Origin: Pseudomonas syringae
Lineage (GTDB): Bacteria > Pseudomonadota > Gammaproteobacteria > Pseudomonadales > Pseudomonadaceae
Assembly (NCBI RefSeq): GCF_021605415.1
Contig: NZ_WKEQ01000039.1
Span: forward strand, 1 to 47,521
Direction: 5' to 3'
Length of the DNA: 47,521 nucleotides
The position numbers were made by a program, and so were the translations under genes. The notes under the pieces were generated by a model that did not search any database, was not told the origin of the DNA, and worked only from the letters and a program-made list of their open reading frames with translations. Positions within the stretch are counted from its first letter, which is position 1. The number at the start of each line of letters is the position of its first letter. This document shows, one piece after another, positions 26,559 through 34,465 of this stretch.

Positions 26559-27502
26559 CGCAACTTCTCCGCGACGCGCATGACAGCGCTACGGGAACGT
26601 GGGTTGGCTTTGAGTTCGGCGTCGGAGGCCGTCTGCGCTTTGCCGTGGACTTTGATTTTCGGCTCGAAAGCCACGTGACGCACCGGCAGATTGCGCGGCA
26701 GATTGTCCGCCTCGCCCTTCACCAGTTTGCGCATGAACAGTTTGACGATGCGGTCTTCCAGCGAATGGAAGCTGATGACGACCAGGCGGCCGCCCACTTC
26801 CAGCGCTTCCAGTGCGGCATCAAGGCCGGCTTCCAGATCGCCCAATTCGTTGTTGACGTGGATACGCAGACCCTGGAATGCACGGGTGGCCGGGTTCTTG
26901 CCCTTTTCCCATGCCGGGTTGGCGACCTTGAGCACTTCGGCCAGATCGGCGGTGCGCTCAAAAGGCGTGATATCGCGGCGCTCGGCAACAGCACGGGCCA
27001 TGCGACCGGAAAAGCGTTCTTCGCCGTATTCCTTGAACACGCGGGCGATTTCTTCCACGGGTGCGGTGTTGACGAATTCGGCCGCGCTGATACCACGCGA
27101 CGGATCCATACGCATGTCCAGCGGGCCGTCATTGAGGAAGCTGAATCCGCGCTCAGCATCGTCGAGCTGCGGCGAGGACACGCCCAGATCCAGCAAAATG
27201 CCGCTGACCTTGCCGGCCAGGCCGCGCTCGGCGACGACCGAACCCAGCTCGGCAAAGCTGCGCTGCACAACGACAAAGCGGCCGTCTTCGGCCGCTAGCG
27301 CTTGCCCGGTGGCAATCGCTTGAGGATCCTTGTCGAATCCGATGAGTCGACCGTCCGTCCCGAGCTGGCTGAGGATCAACCGGCTATGTCCGCCGCGCCC
27401 GAACGTGCCATCCAGATAGCAGCCATCAGGACGTACGGCGAGAGCCTCGACGGCTTCGTCAAGCAGTACGGTGATGTGGTTAAAGCCGCTATCAATAGTC
27501 AC
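26555..27502 (-). CDS. rsmH: 16S rRNA (cytosine(1402)-N4)-methyltransferase
   Basis: SAM-dependent methyltransferase (formerly MraW) that modifies C1402 in the ribosomal P site together with RsmI, which is also in this window. Of 315 residues, the N-terminus is 'NHITVLLDEAVEAL', the SAM-binding motif I is 'YLDGTFGRGGHSRLIL' (29-44), and later motifs are 'GILLDLGVSSPQLDDAERGF' and 'RLVVISFHSLEDRIVK'. It overlaps mraZ and ftsL by 4 bases each. Confidence 0.97.
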   Translation of the reverse strand: MTIDSGFNHITVLLDEAVEALAVRPDGCYLDGTFGRGGHSRLILSQLGTDGRLIGFDKDPQAIATGQALAAEDGRFVVVQRSFAELGSVVAERGLAGKVSGILLDLGVSSPQLDDAERGFSFLNDGPLDMRMDPSRGISAAEFVNTAPVEEIARVFKEYGEERFSGRMARAVAERRDITPFERTADLAEVLKVANPAWEKGKNPATRAFQGLRIHVNNELGDLEAGLDAALEALEVGGRLVVISFHSLEDRIVKLFMRKLVKGEADNLPRNLPVRHVAFEPKIKVHGKAQTASDAELKANPRSRSAVMRVAEKLR

Positions 27503-27954
27503 AGGATCAAATCACGCAGTTCATCAGGCATGGCGCCCGGTTGTTGAATAGCAGCAAGGTCAGCGGCGGATACCGCGTTCCATGCATCCTCGTCCCACAA
27601 TTGGAACTTGTTCAGTTGGCCTACCAGCATCGCGCGCTTGTCCAATTTGGCGTATTCGCGCAGACGCGGTGGAACCAGAAAACGGCCACTGCCATCGAGT
27701 TCGAGGTCGACGGCGTTGCCAATCAATAAACGCTGCAGGCGACGGTTCTCTTCACGAAGCGAAGGGAGTGCGCGCAACTTGGTTTCGATAATTTCCCACT
27801 CATCGAGGGGGTAAACAGACAAACATGGATCAACGGCATCGATCGTGACGATTAATTGGCCGGAACTACGCGAAACGAGCTCGTCACGGTACCGGCTCGG
27901 CATAGCGAGACGGCCCTTTGCATCGAGACTGATTGCGTTAGCTCCGCGAAACAC
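27499..27954 (-). CDS. mraZ: Transcriptional regulator MraZ
   Basis: DNA-binding regulator at the head of the dcw cluster, 151 residues. It contains two SpoVT/AbrB-like repeats, each with a D-x-x-x-R core: 'DAKGRLAMPSRYRDEL' (about 11-26) and 'DGSGRFLVPPRLREYA' (about 86-101). The start codon is GTG at 27954 (CAC on the + strand), with GGAG 10 bases before it. In E. coli and mycoplasmas MraZ binds direct repeats upstream of its own gene. Matching repeats occur here at 27997-28022. The stop overlaps rsmH by 4 bases. Confidence 0.95.
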   Translation of the reverse strand: MFRGANAISLDAKGRLAMPSRYRDELVSRSSGQLIVTIDAVDPCLSVYPLDEWEIIETKLRALPSLREENRRLQRLLIGNAVDLELDGSGRFLVPPRLREYAKLDKRAMLVGQLNKFQLWDEDAWNAVSAADLAAIQQPGAMPDELRDLIL

Positions 27955-27996
27955 GTCTGCGTTTCTCCAATTTTTAGCGTTTTGAGCTCAAAAAAC

Positions 27997-28022
27997 CCAC
28001 TTCATGCCACTTTCCGCCACTT
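27997..28022 (-). promoter_or_regulatory. Three MraZ-type operator boxes (AAGTGG, 10-bp spacing)
   Basis: Read on the - strand, AAGTGGCGGA, AAGTGGCATG and AAGTGGG follow one another. The hexamer AAGTGG starts exactly every 10 bases (+ strand CCACTT at 27997, 28007 and 28017). All boxes lie on one face of the helix. They cover the predicted transcription start of mraZ, as expected for autorepression. Confidence 0.7.
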
Positions 28023-28028
28023 GTGCAC

Positions 28029-28058
28029 ACTATAGGAATGCGCCCACCACACCGTCAA
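28029..28058 (-). promoter_or_regulatory. Sigma-70-type promoter of mraZ and the dcw cluster
   Basis: On the - strand, a -35 element TTGACG (28053-28058) and a -10 element TATAGT (28029-28034) are separated by 18 bases. Transcription would begin near 28022, at the edge of the MraZ boxes. The leader to the GTG start of mraZ would be about 68 bases. Confidence 0.65.
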
Positions 28059-28359
28059 GGCGCGCATTAAAGGAAAACCCTTACAGAACGGAGATTTACG
28101 AGCAATAAAGGAGGCGTAACGAGAATCTGTCGCAGAGTTTTGAGCAATAACTTGATGCAGCAATGAAAGCTGCGCTCGGAAGTTAAAGTAGTTTGTTAAG
28201 AGTAAGATTTTTTCGGTATTACAAAAGCGCTTCTGCTGTTGATTGAAGCAAGGTGGGAAAAGGCTATTACTGCGTTTGCGCTGCCGGACTTTCAGCTCGG
28301 GCCTGCTGATAATAAACAGCCCCGATTCCAATGATTCAAGCAGGGAATAGAAAAAGGTG
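28059..28359. other. AT-richer spacer between the mraZ promoter and rnpB; no gene seen
   Basis: About 300 bases without a convincing open frame. Composition is visibly lower in G+C than in the neighbours, with A/T runs around 28195-28225. A hairpin can be drawn at 28142-28177 (GAGC and GCAGC arms pairing with GCTGC and GCTC). An AGGAGG sequence at 28109-28114 is not followed by a start codon. It presumably holds the rnpB 3' end or terminator and upstream promoter sequence for mraZ. An unlabelled small RNA cannot be excluded. Confidence 0.4.
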
Positions 28360-28713
28360 GAGAGTCGATCTGTAAGCCGGGTTCTGTCTTGAACAGTCAT
28401 TCGTCTACGATGGCCATCACTGGACATCTTTAGCAACCTACCCGGTCCCAGCGCGGGCCACGCCTTGGGACCCTATTTGGTCTTGCTCCAAGTGGGGTTT
28501 ACCTAGCCACGAACTGTTGCCAGACGTGCGGTGCGCTCTTACCGCACCTTTTCACCCTTACCGGCGCTTGCGCGCTTAGGCGGTTATTTTCTGTGGCACT
28601 TTCCGTAGGCTCACGCCTCCCAGGCATTACCTGGCACTTCGCCCTATGGAGCCCGGACTTTCCTCCCCCCCCTAATTTTCATAGAGGGCAGCGACTGTCC
28701 GATCGACTCTCCG
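28360..28713 (-). ncRNA. rnpB: RNase P RNA, bacterial class A
   Basis: Catalytic RNA that removes 5' leaders from pre-tRNAs. On the - strand the 5' part reads AGAGTCGATCGGACAGTCGC, then a G-tract followed by GAGGAAAGTCCGGGCTCC, the universally conserved CR-I region. The 3' part has ACAGAACCCGGCTTACAGAT (CR-V) and closes with GATCGACTCTCC. The two ends pair as helix P1 (AGAGTCGATC with GATCGACTCT). The ends given are estimates good to a few bases, for a length of about 354. A run of eight G residues near 28664-28671 precedes CR-I. The position next to mraZ and rsmI is that of other pseudomonads. Confidence 0.95.
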
Positions 28714-28783
28714 CCGCGCAGGTTAACGGCAGCGGAGCCGAAGAACAAGCGCAAATAGCCATCGACAGCGCCTGCGCGTCGGA

Positions 28784-29656
28784 TTACTTGTCCTTCTGTT
28801 GCTCCAGTGCCACTTGGTACAGCACGTTTTTGCGCTCGCCGGTGATTTGCGCGGCCAAGGCAGCGGCGCGCTTTAACGGCATCTCTTCGAGCAGCAGATT
28901 GAGCACACGCATAGTCTCGCTGCTGACCGCATCTTCAGATTCCGGCGCTGCCCAGCCCGCGACCAGCACCACGCATTCACCGCGCTGCTGATTACTGTCC
29001 GACTCGACGAATGCACGCAGCTCGGCCAATGGCAAACCCTTGAGGGTTTCGAAGGTCTTGGTCAACTCACGGGCCAGCAACGCCGGACGCTCGGCGCCGA
29101 AAACCAGCTCCATGTCTTGCAGGCACTCGAGAATACGGTGCGGCGCTTCATAAAAAATCAGCGTGCGCGGCTCTTCCTTTACCGCTTCCAGTCGCGCACG
29201 ACGGCCTACGGTCTTGGCCGGCAGGAAACCTTCGAAGATAAATCTGTCTGACGGCAAGCCCGCCGCCGACAACGCCGCAATCAACGCACAGGCGCCCGGC
29301 ACCGGCACTACATTGATTCCGGCAGCACGCGCCTGACGAACCAGGTGATAACCCGGATCGGAAATCAACGGCGTACCGGCATCGGAGATCAGCGCCACGT
29401 CGTCACCCGCCAACAAACGGGTAATGAAGCGGCTGCCTTCATCTCGCTCGTTGTGTTCATGACAGGCTGCCAGCGGCGTAGGAATGCCAAAATGCTGCAT
29501 CAAGCGCTGGGAGTGACGCGTGTCTTCGGCGGCAATCAACGCAACGTCGCGCAGGATCTTCAGGGCCCGGGCACTGATGTCGTCCAGGTTGCCGATGGGC
29601 GTCGCCACCACATAAAGCGAGCCAGCAGCGGAATTCAAAGCACCTGGAGCAGTCAA
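28784..29656 (-). CDS. rsmI: 16S rRNA (cytidine(1402)-2'-O)-methyltransferase
   Basis: SAM-dependent methyltransferase of the tetrapyrrole-methylase fold. It adds the 2'-O-methyl group to C1402, the nucleotide whose base is modified by RsmH. The start is set at TTG 29656 (290 residues), because GAGG lies before it and the family N-terminus 'GSLYVVATPIGNLDDIS' follows. An ATG at 29689 would add eleven residues, but it lies within a TACAAT -10-like sequence. Motifs include 'AAEDTRHSQRLMQHFGI', 'LISDAGTPLISDPGYHLV' and 'VPVPGACALIAALSAAGLP'. It is divergent from lpoA, as in E. coli (yraL-yraM). Confidence 0.94.
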   Translation of the reverse strand: MTAPGALNSAAGSLYVVATPIGNLDDISARALKILRDVALIAAEDTRHSQRLMQHFGIPTPLAACHEHNERDEGSRFITRLLAGDDVALISDAGTPLISDPGYHLVRQARAAGINVVPVPGACALIAALSAAGLPSDRFIFEGFLPAKTVGRRARLEAVKEEPRTLIFYEAPHRILECLQDMELVFGAERPALLARELTKTFETLKGLPLAELRAFVESDSNQQRGECVVLVAGWAAPESEDAVSSETMRVLNLLLEEMPLKRAAALAAQITGERKNVLYQVALEQQKDK

Positions 29657-29866
29657 AGCGCACACCTCATGATCGGTAAAAGCCTGCATTGTAACGCGTC
29701 ATGAGGGCTGCCACGCGCCTGACGCTGCCTCGGTTTTGCCAGCGTCCATGAGCCCCGGCAACATTTGCTTCAGCTAAATTGCTGGATTCGCTCCAGTAAC
29801 ATCGCGCCCCGGCCAGTGCTTGGGTACAATTCGACGCTAATTTGATCGAGTATCAGGAACACTTAC

Positions 29867-31678
29867 ATGATCGCTTGCCTGCGGCTGTTTACTGCCCTCT
29901 GCCTCGCTGCCTTGCTGGCGGCCTGCGCCAGCTCGCCCTCCTCCAGCCTTGGCGAACTTCCACGGACCCCGGATGCCAGTATCGAGCAGTTGCTCGAACA
30001 GGCCGCCCAGAGCAAAACCCCGGATCAGGTCGCGTTGTTGCGCCTGAGTGCAGCGGATCTGGCTTATCGTCAAGGCAATGCCGGCCAGTCCGCGCAAATC
30101 CTGCAACAAGTGCCGCTGGAACAACTCAAGCCGGGGCAACAGGTGTTCGCCAGTACTCTGGCGGCCGAACTGGCCATGACCCGCAATCAGCCGAAAGCCG
30201 CGCTGACTGCCTTGAGCCACCCGAGCCTGCAACGTCTGAGCGAATTGCCGGAAGAGCAACAGGTTCGCACCGGTACCGTTCACGCCCGCGCCCTTGAGGC
30301 CGACGGCCAGACCCTCGCGGCAGCTCGTGAGCGTATCTTCATCGCGCCGATGCTTGAAGGTGAAGCCGCCAGCAAGAACCACGACGCCATCTGGACGCTG
30401 ATTGCCTCGCTGCCGACCGATCAATTGCAGCCGACCACTACCGATGACCTCGGCGGCTGGATGAGCCTGGCCCTGGCCGTGAAAACCGCCGGCACCCTGG
30501 AGCAGCAGCAAGCCGCGATCGACACCTGGCGCGCACAGAATCCCAAGCACCCAGCCGCGATCAACCTGCCGCTGCCACTGACCAAACTCAAGGAACTGGC
30601 GAGCCAGCCTTTGAGCAAGATCGCCCTGCTGTTGCCACAAGACGGCCCGCTGGTCACTTATGGCAAAGCACTGCGTGAAGGCTTCATGGCCGCGCACTAT
30701 CAGGCTCAACAGGCTGGGCAGAAGCCGCCGGCCATCGAGTTTTATGACAGTTCGAAAGTGACCAATCTCGACGACTTCTACCGCAAGGCACAAGCCGATG
30801 GTGTGCAACTGGTCGTCGGCCCGCTGGAAAAACCTCTGGTCAAACAACTGAGCACTCGCCCGCAACTGCCAATTACTACTTTGGCGTTGAACTACAGCGA
30901 AGGCGATCAAGGCCCGGCGCAACTGTTCCAGTTCGGTCTGGCCGCAGAAGACGAAGCCCGTGAAGTGTCCCGACGCGCCCGCGCTGACGGCCTGCACCGC
31001 GCTGCGATAATGGTGCCAAAAGGCGAATGGGGCGACCGTGTCCAGCGCGCCTTCAGCCAGGATTGGCAGGCCAATGGCGGCAGCATTGTTGCCATCGAGC
31101 GCATCGACCAGCCTGTGCAACTGGCCCAACAGATCGCCGACATGTTCCAGTTGCGTCAGAGCGAAGCCCGCGCCAAAAGCCTGCAGAACGCCGCAGGCAC
31201 TAACGTAGCTGCGCAACCTTCGCGCCGTCAGGACATCGAGTTCATTTTCCTCGCCGCAAGCCCCTTGCAAGCCCAGCAGATCAAGCCAACCCTGAATTTC
31301 CAGTACGCTGGCGATGTGCCGGTCTACGCGACGTCTCAGGTCTTCAGCGCCAGTGGCGACGTGAATCAGTACAACGACATGAACGGCGTGAAGTTCTGCG
31401 AGACCCCATGGTTGCTCGAAGCCAATGATCCGCTGCGCCAGCAGGTCGTTGCACAATGGCCGCAAGCCGCCGGCAGCCTCGGCCGCCTCTACGCAATGGG
31501 CATCGACGCCTATCGCCTGGCGCCACGCCTGGGTCAACTCAAGGCCCTGCCGGACAGCCGCATCGAAGGTCAATCGGGCAGCCTCGGCATGACCCAGACC
31601 CAGCGTGTCGTACGTCAATTGCCTTGGGGCCAGTTCGTCAGCGGCCAGGTACAGCGTCTGCCGGACACCCCGCGCTGA
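29867..31678 (+). CDS. lpoA: Penicillin-binding protein activator LpoA (outer membrane lipoprotein)
   Basis: Outer-membrane lipoprotein that activates PBP1A (or the pseudomonad class A PBP) from the periplasmic side. Of 603 residues, the signal peptide ends in a lipobox LAAC with C20 as the lipidated cysteine. The N-terminal part (about 30-250) looks like helical TPR-type repeats, and the C-terminal part (about 260-580, from 'SKIALLLPQDGPLVTYG') is a periplasmic-binding-protein-like fold. It heads the lpoA-yraN-diaA-dolP group, and its stop shares one base with the yraN start (TGATG). Confidence 0.93.
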   Translation: MIACLRLFTALCLAALLAACASSPSSSLGELPRTPDASIEQLLEQAAQSKTPDQVALLRLSAADLAYRQGNAGQSAQILQQVPLEQLKPGQQVFASTLAAELAMTRNQPKAALTALSHPSLQRLSELPEEQQVRTGTVHARALEADGQTLAAARERIFIAPMLEGEAASKNHDAIWTLIASLPTDQLQPTTTDDLGGWMSLALAVKTAGTLEQQQAAIDTWRAQNPKHPAAINLPLPLTKLKELASQPLSKIALLLPQDGPLVTYGKALREGFMAAHYQAQQAGQKPPAIEFYDSSKVTNLDDFYRKAQADGVQLVVGPLEKPLVKQLSTRPQLPITTLALNYSEGDQGPAQLFQFGLAAEDEAREVSRRARADGLHRAAIMVPKGEWGDRVQRAFSQDWQANGGSIVAIERIDQPVQLAQQIADMFQLRQSEARAKSLQNAAGTNVAAQPSRRQDIEFIFLAASPLQAQQIKPTLNFQYAGDVPVYATSQVFSASGDVNQYNDMNGVKFCETPWLLEANDPLRQQVVAQWPQAAGSLGRLYAMGIDAYRLAPRLGQLKALPDSRIEGQSGSLGMTQTQRVVRQLPWGQFVSGQVQRLPDTPR

Positions 31679-32040
31679 TGCCCGACAGGTCACACTTGCA
31701 AAGCGGCAAGGATGCCGAGCGCCGAGCGCTCGAGCATCTGCAACACCAGGGTCTGCGCCTGCTGGCGCAGAACTGGTTATGTAAACGCGGTGAGCTTGAT
31801 CTGGTCATGCTTGATGGCGATACAGTAGTATTCGTCGAAGTTCGTTACAGAAAGAACACTCAATGGGGTGGCGCGCTCGATAGCATCGATGCGCGCAAAC
31901 GGCAGAAACTGATTTTCGCCGCAGAGTATTTTCTTCAGCGTGAATCGCGCTGGGCCGACTCTCCTTGCCGCTTCGACGTGGTGGCCATCGACAGCCACGC
32001 AGCGCAGCTGAACTGGTTGCAGAATGCGTTCGATAGCTGA
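31678..32040 (+). CDS. YraN family protein (UPF0102, nuclease-like fold)
   Basis: Conserved small protein of 120 residues with the endonuclease-like core 'GKDAERRALEHLQHQGLRLL' and 'KRGELDLVMLDGDTVVFVEV' followed by 'RYRKNTQWGGALDSIDARKR'. The E-L-D and E-V-R residues match the E-x-D...ExK-like arrangement of restriction-enzyme-type nucleases. A nuclease activity in these bacteria is inferred from fold, not established here. The start at ATG 31678 is decided by the overlap with the lpoA stop. The longer frame back to 31456 lies inside lpoA. The equivalent E. coli gene is yraN. Confidence 0.9.
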   Translation: MPDRSHLQSGKDAERRALEHLQHQGLRLLAQNWLCKRGELDLVMLDGDTVVFVEVRYRKNTQWGGALDSIDARKRQKLIFAAEYFLQRESRWADSPCRFDVVAIDSHAAQLNWLQNAFDS

Positions 32041-32144
32041 GCGCTTGCTTCCGACCCGAATATTTTTACCCGACAACTTTTGCTCTTTGCTTTGCGGGCT
32101 GCACATTCACGTGCCGAACAGCCGCGCTAATTAAGGTCACACAG

Positions 32145-32738
32145 ATGGACATGCAATCCCGAATTCGCCAGCTTTTTCAGGCCAGCATCGACACCAAGCA
32201 ACAGGCGATGGACGTACTTGCACCGCACATCGAGCAAGCCAGCCAAGTGATGGTCAACGCCTTGCTCAACGAAGGCAAAATGCTTTCGTGCGGCAACGGC
32301 GGTTCCGCCGGCGATGCCCAGCATTTTTCCTCGGAACTGCTCAACCGCTTCGAGCGTGAGCGCCCGAGCCTGCCGGCCATCGCACTGACCACCGACACGT
32401 CGACGATTACTTCGATCGCCAACGATTACAGTTACAACGAAGTGTTCTCCAAGCAAATCCGCGCATTGGGCCAGCCGGGCGATGTACTGCTGGCCATTTC
32501 GACCAGCGGTAACTCGGCGAACATTATTCAAGCGATCCAGGCCGCACATGATCGCGAAATGATTGTCGTAGCATTGACCGGGCGCGACGGTGGCGGCATG
32601 GCGTCGCTGCTGCTGCCTGAAGATGTCGAGATCCGCGTACCGGCCAATGTCACCGCACGTATTCAAGAAGTCCATCTGCTGGCGATCCATTGCCTCTGTG
32701 ATCTGATCGACAGCCAATTGTTCGGGAGTGAAGAATGA
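32145..32738 (+). CDS. diaA: SIS-domain protein DiaA (DnaA-initiator-associating; GmhA-like)
   Basis: Sugar-isomerase (SIS) fold protein of 197 residues. Phosphosugar-binding motifs are 'LSCGNGGSAGDAQHFSSEL' (about 46-64) and 'LLAISTSGNSANIIQAIQAA' (about 110-129). 'ARIQEVHLLAIHCLCDLID' lies near the end. In E. coli DiaA helps DnaA load at the origin. The close relative GmhA (phosphoheptose isomerase) shares the same motifs, and many Pseudomonas annotations use that name. The position between yraN and dolP, as in E. coli, favours DiaA. It overlaps dolP by 4 bases. Confidence 0.85.
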   Translation: MDMQSRIRQLFQASIDTKQQAMDVLAPHIEQASQVMVNALLNEGKMLSCGNGGSAGDAQHFSSELLNRFERERPSLPAIALTTDTSTITSIANDYSYNEVFSKQIRALGQPGDVLLAISTSGNSANIIQAIQAAHDREMIVVALTGRDGGGMASLLLPEDVEIRVPANVTARIQEVHLLAIHCLCDLIDSQLFGSEE

Positions 32739-33313
32739 CCGCAAACCGCCTGGGCCTTTTGGCCCTGACCCTGTGCCTTGGCATCAGTGGCTGCACTTCG
32801 GTGGTGAATGCCAGCCGTGAAGCGCCCATCGAAGACGACCGTGGCACCCGCACCTTCGGCAGCAAGATCGACGATTCGCTGATCGAAACCAAAGTCGGCG
32901 TGAACATCGCCAAGGCCGATCCGGCGCTGGACAACGATTCGCACATCGTCGTCACCAGCTTCAACGGCGTCGTGCTGCTGGCCGGCCAGACTCCCCGCGA
33001 AGACCTCAAGGCCAAGGCCGAACAGGCTGCCAGCAATGTGCAGCGCGTGAAGAAGGTGCACAACGAGCTGCAAGTGATTCAGCCGTCGTCTCTGCTGGCC
33101 CGCCAGAACGACGCCTGGCTGACCACCAAGATCAAAACTCAAATGCTGACGGACGCCAGCATTCCTGGGTCGCGCATCAAGGTTGTCACCGAGAACGGCA
33201 TCGTTTATCTGCTGGGTCTGCTGACCAGGCAGGAAGCCACCCAAGCCACCAATCTGGTGCAGGGCGTTTCCGGCGTGCAGAAGATCGTAAAACTCTTCGA
33301 ATACATCGACTGA
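32735..33313 (+). CDS. dolP: BON-domain outer membrane lipoprotein DolP
   Basis: Dual BON-domain lipoprotein (E. coli YraP/DolP) that supports outer-membrane integrity and BAM function. Of 192 residues, the signal peptide ends in lipobox ISGC with C20 as the lipidated residue. The first BON domain runs about 48-115 ('DSLIETKVGVNIAKADPALD' onward) and the second about 125-190 ('DAWLTTKIKTQMLTDASIPG' onward). The ATG overlaps diaA by 4 bases. A bidirectional terminator follows. Confidence 0.93.
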   Translation: MTANRLGLLALTLCLGISGCTSVVNASREAPIEDDRGTRTFGSKIDDSLIETKVGVNIAKADPALDNDSHIVVTSFNGVVLLAGQTPREDLKAKAEQAASNVQRVKKVHNELQVIQPSSLLARQNDAWLTTKIKTQMLTDASIPGSRIKVVTENGIVYLLGLLTRQEATQATNLVQGVSGVQKIVKLFEYID

Positions 33314-33318
33314 CCTGC

Positions 33319-33338
33319 TTCCTGCGGCAGCTCCTGCA
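33319..33338. repeat. Short REP-like fragment
   Basis: CTTCCTGCGGCAGCTCCTGC is the reverse complement of a REP-like arm (GCAGGAGCTGCCGCAGGAAG) and resembles the element at 6335-6377. It is a single copy with no partner. Confidence 0.35.
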
Positions 33339-33347
33339 TTCAGCGAA

Positions 33348-33381
33348 TAAAAAAGGCGATCCATCTGGATCGCCTTTTTTT
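33348..33381. terminator. Bidirectional terminator between dolP and sspB
   Basis: Stem GGCGATCC (33355-33362) / GGATCGCC (33367-33374) with loop ATCT. It is flanked by an A run on the left and a T run on the right, so it can end transcripts from both convergent genes. Confidence 0.9.
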
Positions 33382-33793
33382 ATTTCACCACTTTCAGGCT
33401 TGGCCGGCCGCTAGGTCGCGGCGGCTCGCTGCCCGGTGGCGGCAGGTCGTCTTCCGGCTCGATCTCTTCCTCGTCATCCATTGGCGATTCCAGATCGAAG
33501 ACCATGCCCTGACCGTTCTCCCGGGCATAGATCCCGAGGATGGCGGCGATAGGCACGTACAAACTGTGCGGGACGCCACCGAAGCGACCTTCGAAGGTCA
33601 CTACGTCATTGTCCATATGCAAATGCCGCACGGCACTTGGCGAAATGTTCAGGACAATCTGGCCATCGCTGGCAAAACCCTGTGGCACCTGCACCGCTGG
33701 GTACTCGGAATTGACCAGCATGTGCGGGGTGCAATCGTTATCCACAATCCACTCGTAGAGCGCGCGGACCAAATAAGGTCGACTGGAGTTCAT
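33380..33793 (-). CDS. sspB: ClpXP protease specificity-enhancing factor SspB
   Basis: Adaptor that delivers ssrA-tagged proteins to ClpXP, cytoplasmic. Of 137 residues, the folded domain (about 1-105) has 'SSRPYLVRALYEWIVDNDCT' and 'YPAVQVPQGFASDGQIVLNI'. An acidic, proline-rich linker (EEEIEPEDDLPPPGSEPP) leads to the C-terminal ClpX-binding tail 'RPSLKVVK'. It starts 16 bases after the sspA stop, so the two form one unit. The spacer holds a good ribosome site (AAGGAGC). Confidence 0.96.
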   Translation of the reverse strand: MNSSRPYLVRALYEWIVDNDCTPHMLVNSEYPAVQVPQGFASDGQIVLNISPSAVRHLHMDNDVVTFEGRFGGVPHSLYVPIAAILGIYARENGQGMVFDLESPMDDEEEIEPEDDLPPPGSEPPRPSGRPSLKVVK

Positions 33794-33809
33794 AGCGGCT
33801 CCTTAAGCC

Positions 33810-34427
33810 TTAGCGCATATCGCGTTCGACACCAGACAGACTCGCCTGGAAAGCCTCACGCGCAAACTGGCGCTCCATATAATCAAGCAGCGGCTTGGCC
33901 GGCCGCGGCAGTTCAATACCCAGAATCGGCAAACGCCAGAGTATTGGCAATAGGCAGCAATCCACCAGACTTTGTTCCTCACTGAGGAAAAACGGCTTGT
34001 CGGCAAACAGCGGCGACACGCCCGTCAGGCTTTCGCGCAACTCTTTGCGCGCCACAACACGTGCAGCTTCCTTGGTTTTCGAATCCAGAATCAGATCCAC
34101 CAAACCACACCAGTCGCGCTGAATGCGATGAATCAGCAGACGACTGTTGGCACGCGCCACCGGATAAACCGGCATCAATGGCGGATGCGGATAACGCTCA
34201 TCCAGATATTCCATTACCACCGTCGACTCCCACAACGCCAGATCACGATCGACCAGGGTGGGCAGGCTGCCGTAAGGGTTCACCTCAATCAGTTTAGGCG
34301 GCTGGCGACCAGCTTCCACATAAATGATCTCGGCGCTGACACCCTTCTCCGCCAGTACGATGCGTACTCGATGGGAATAGTGGTCGGCGGGGTCGGAGTA
34401 ACAGGCCAACCGATTGGTCACGCCCAT
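33810..34427 (-). CDS. sspA: Stringent starvation protein A (RNA polymerase-associated)
   Basis: GST-fold protein that binds RNA polymerase and alters promoter choice during starvation. Of 205 residues, the N-terminal thioredoxin-like part has 'SDPADHYSHRVRIVLAEKGV' and 'LIEVNPYGSLPTLVDRDLAL', followed by 'YLDERYPHPPLMPVYPVARA' and an all-helical C-terminal domain. A strong AGGAGG ribosome site precedes ATG 34427. The unusual compound hairpin at 34471-34553 lies in its leader, between petC and sspA. Confidence 0.95.
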   Translation of the reverse strand: MGVTNRLACYSDPADHYSHRVRIVLAEKGVSAEIIYVEAGRQPPKLIEVNPYGSLPTLVDRDLALWESTVVMEYLDERYPHPPLMPVYPVARANSRLLIHRIQRDWCGLVDLILDSKTKEAARVVARKELRESLTGVSPLFADKPFFLSEEQSLVDCCLLPILWRLPILGIELPRPAKPLLDYMERQFAREAFQASLSGVERDMR

Positions 34428-34465
34428 GGCGATCCTCCTCGCTTGTTGAAATTATCGGAACCGCA

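Noticed and set aside
28002..28436. Open frame of 144 codons on the - strand
   Set aside because: It runs through the 3' part of RNase P RNA and across the mraZ promoter and MraZ boxes. No ribosome site or family feature was seen.
28593..28991. Open frame of 132 codons on the + strand
   Set aside because: It covers the 5' part of rnpB and the end of rsmI in antisense, with a run of prolines from the C-tract. It is a shadow.
29837..31693. 618-codon open frame antisense to lpoA
   Set aside because: It mirrors lpoA almost exactly, lacks a ribosome site and has low-complexity composition. lpoA has a lipobox and conserved context.
32145..32738. Phosphoheptose isomerase GmhA as the primary call
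   Set aside because: SIS motifs fit both, but the yraN-diaA-dolP neighbourhood matches DiaA. The GmhA alternative is noted in the feature rather than adopted.
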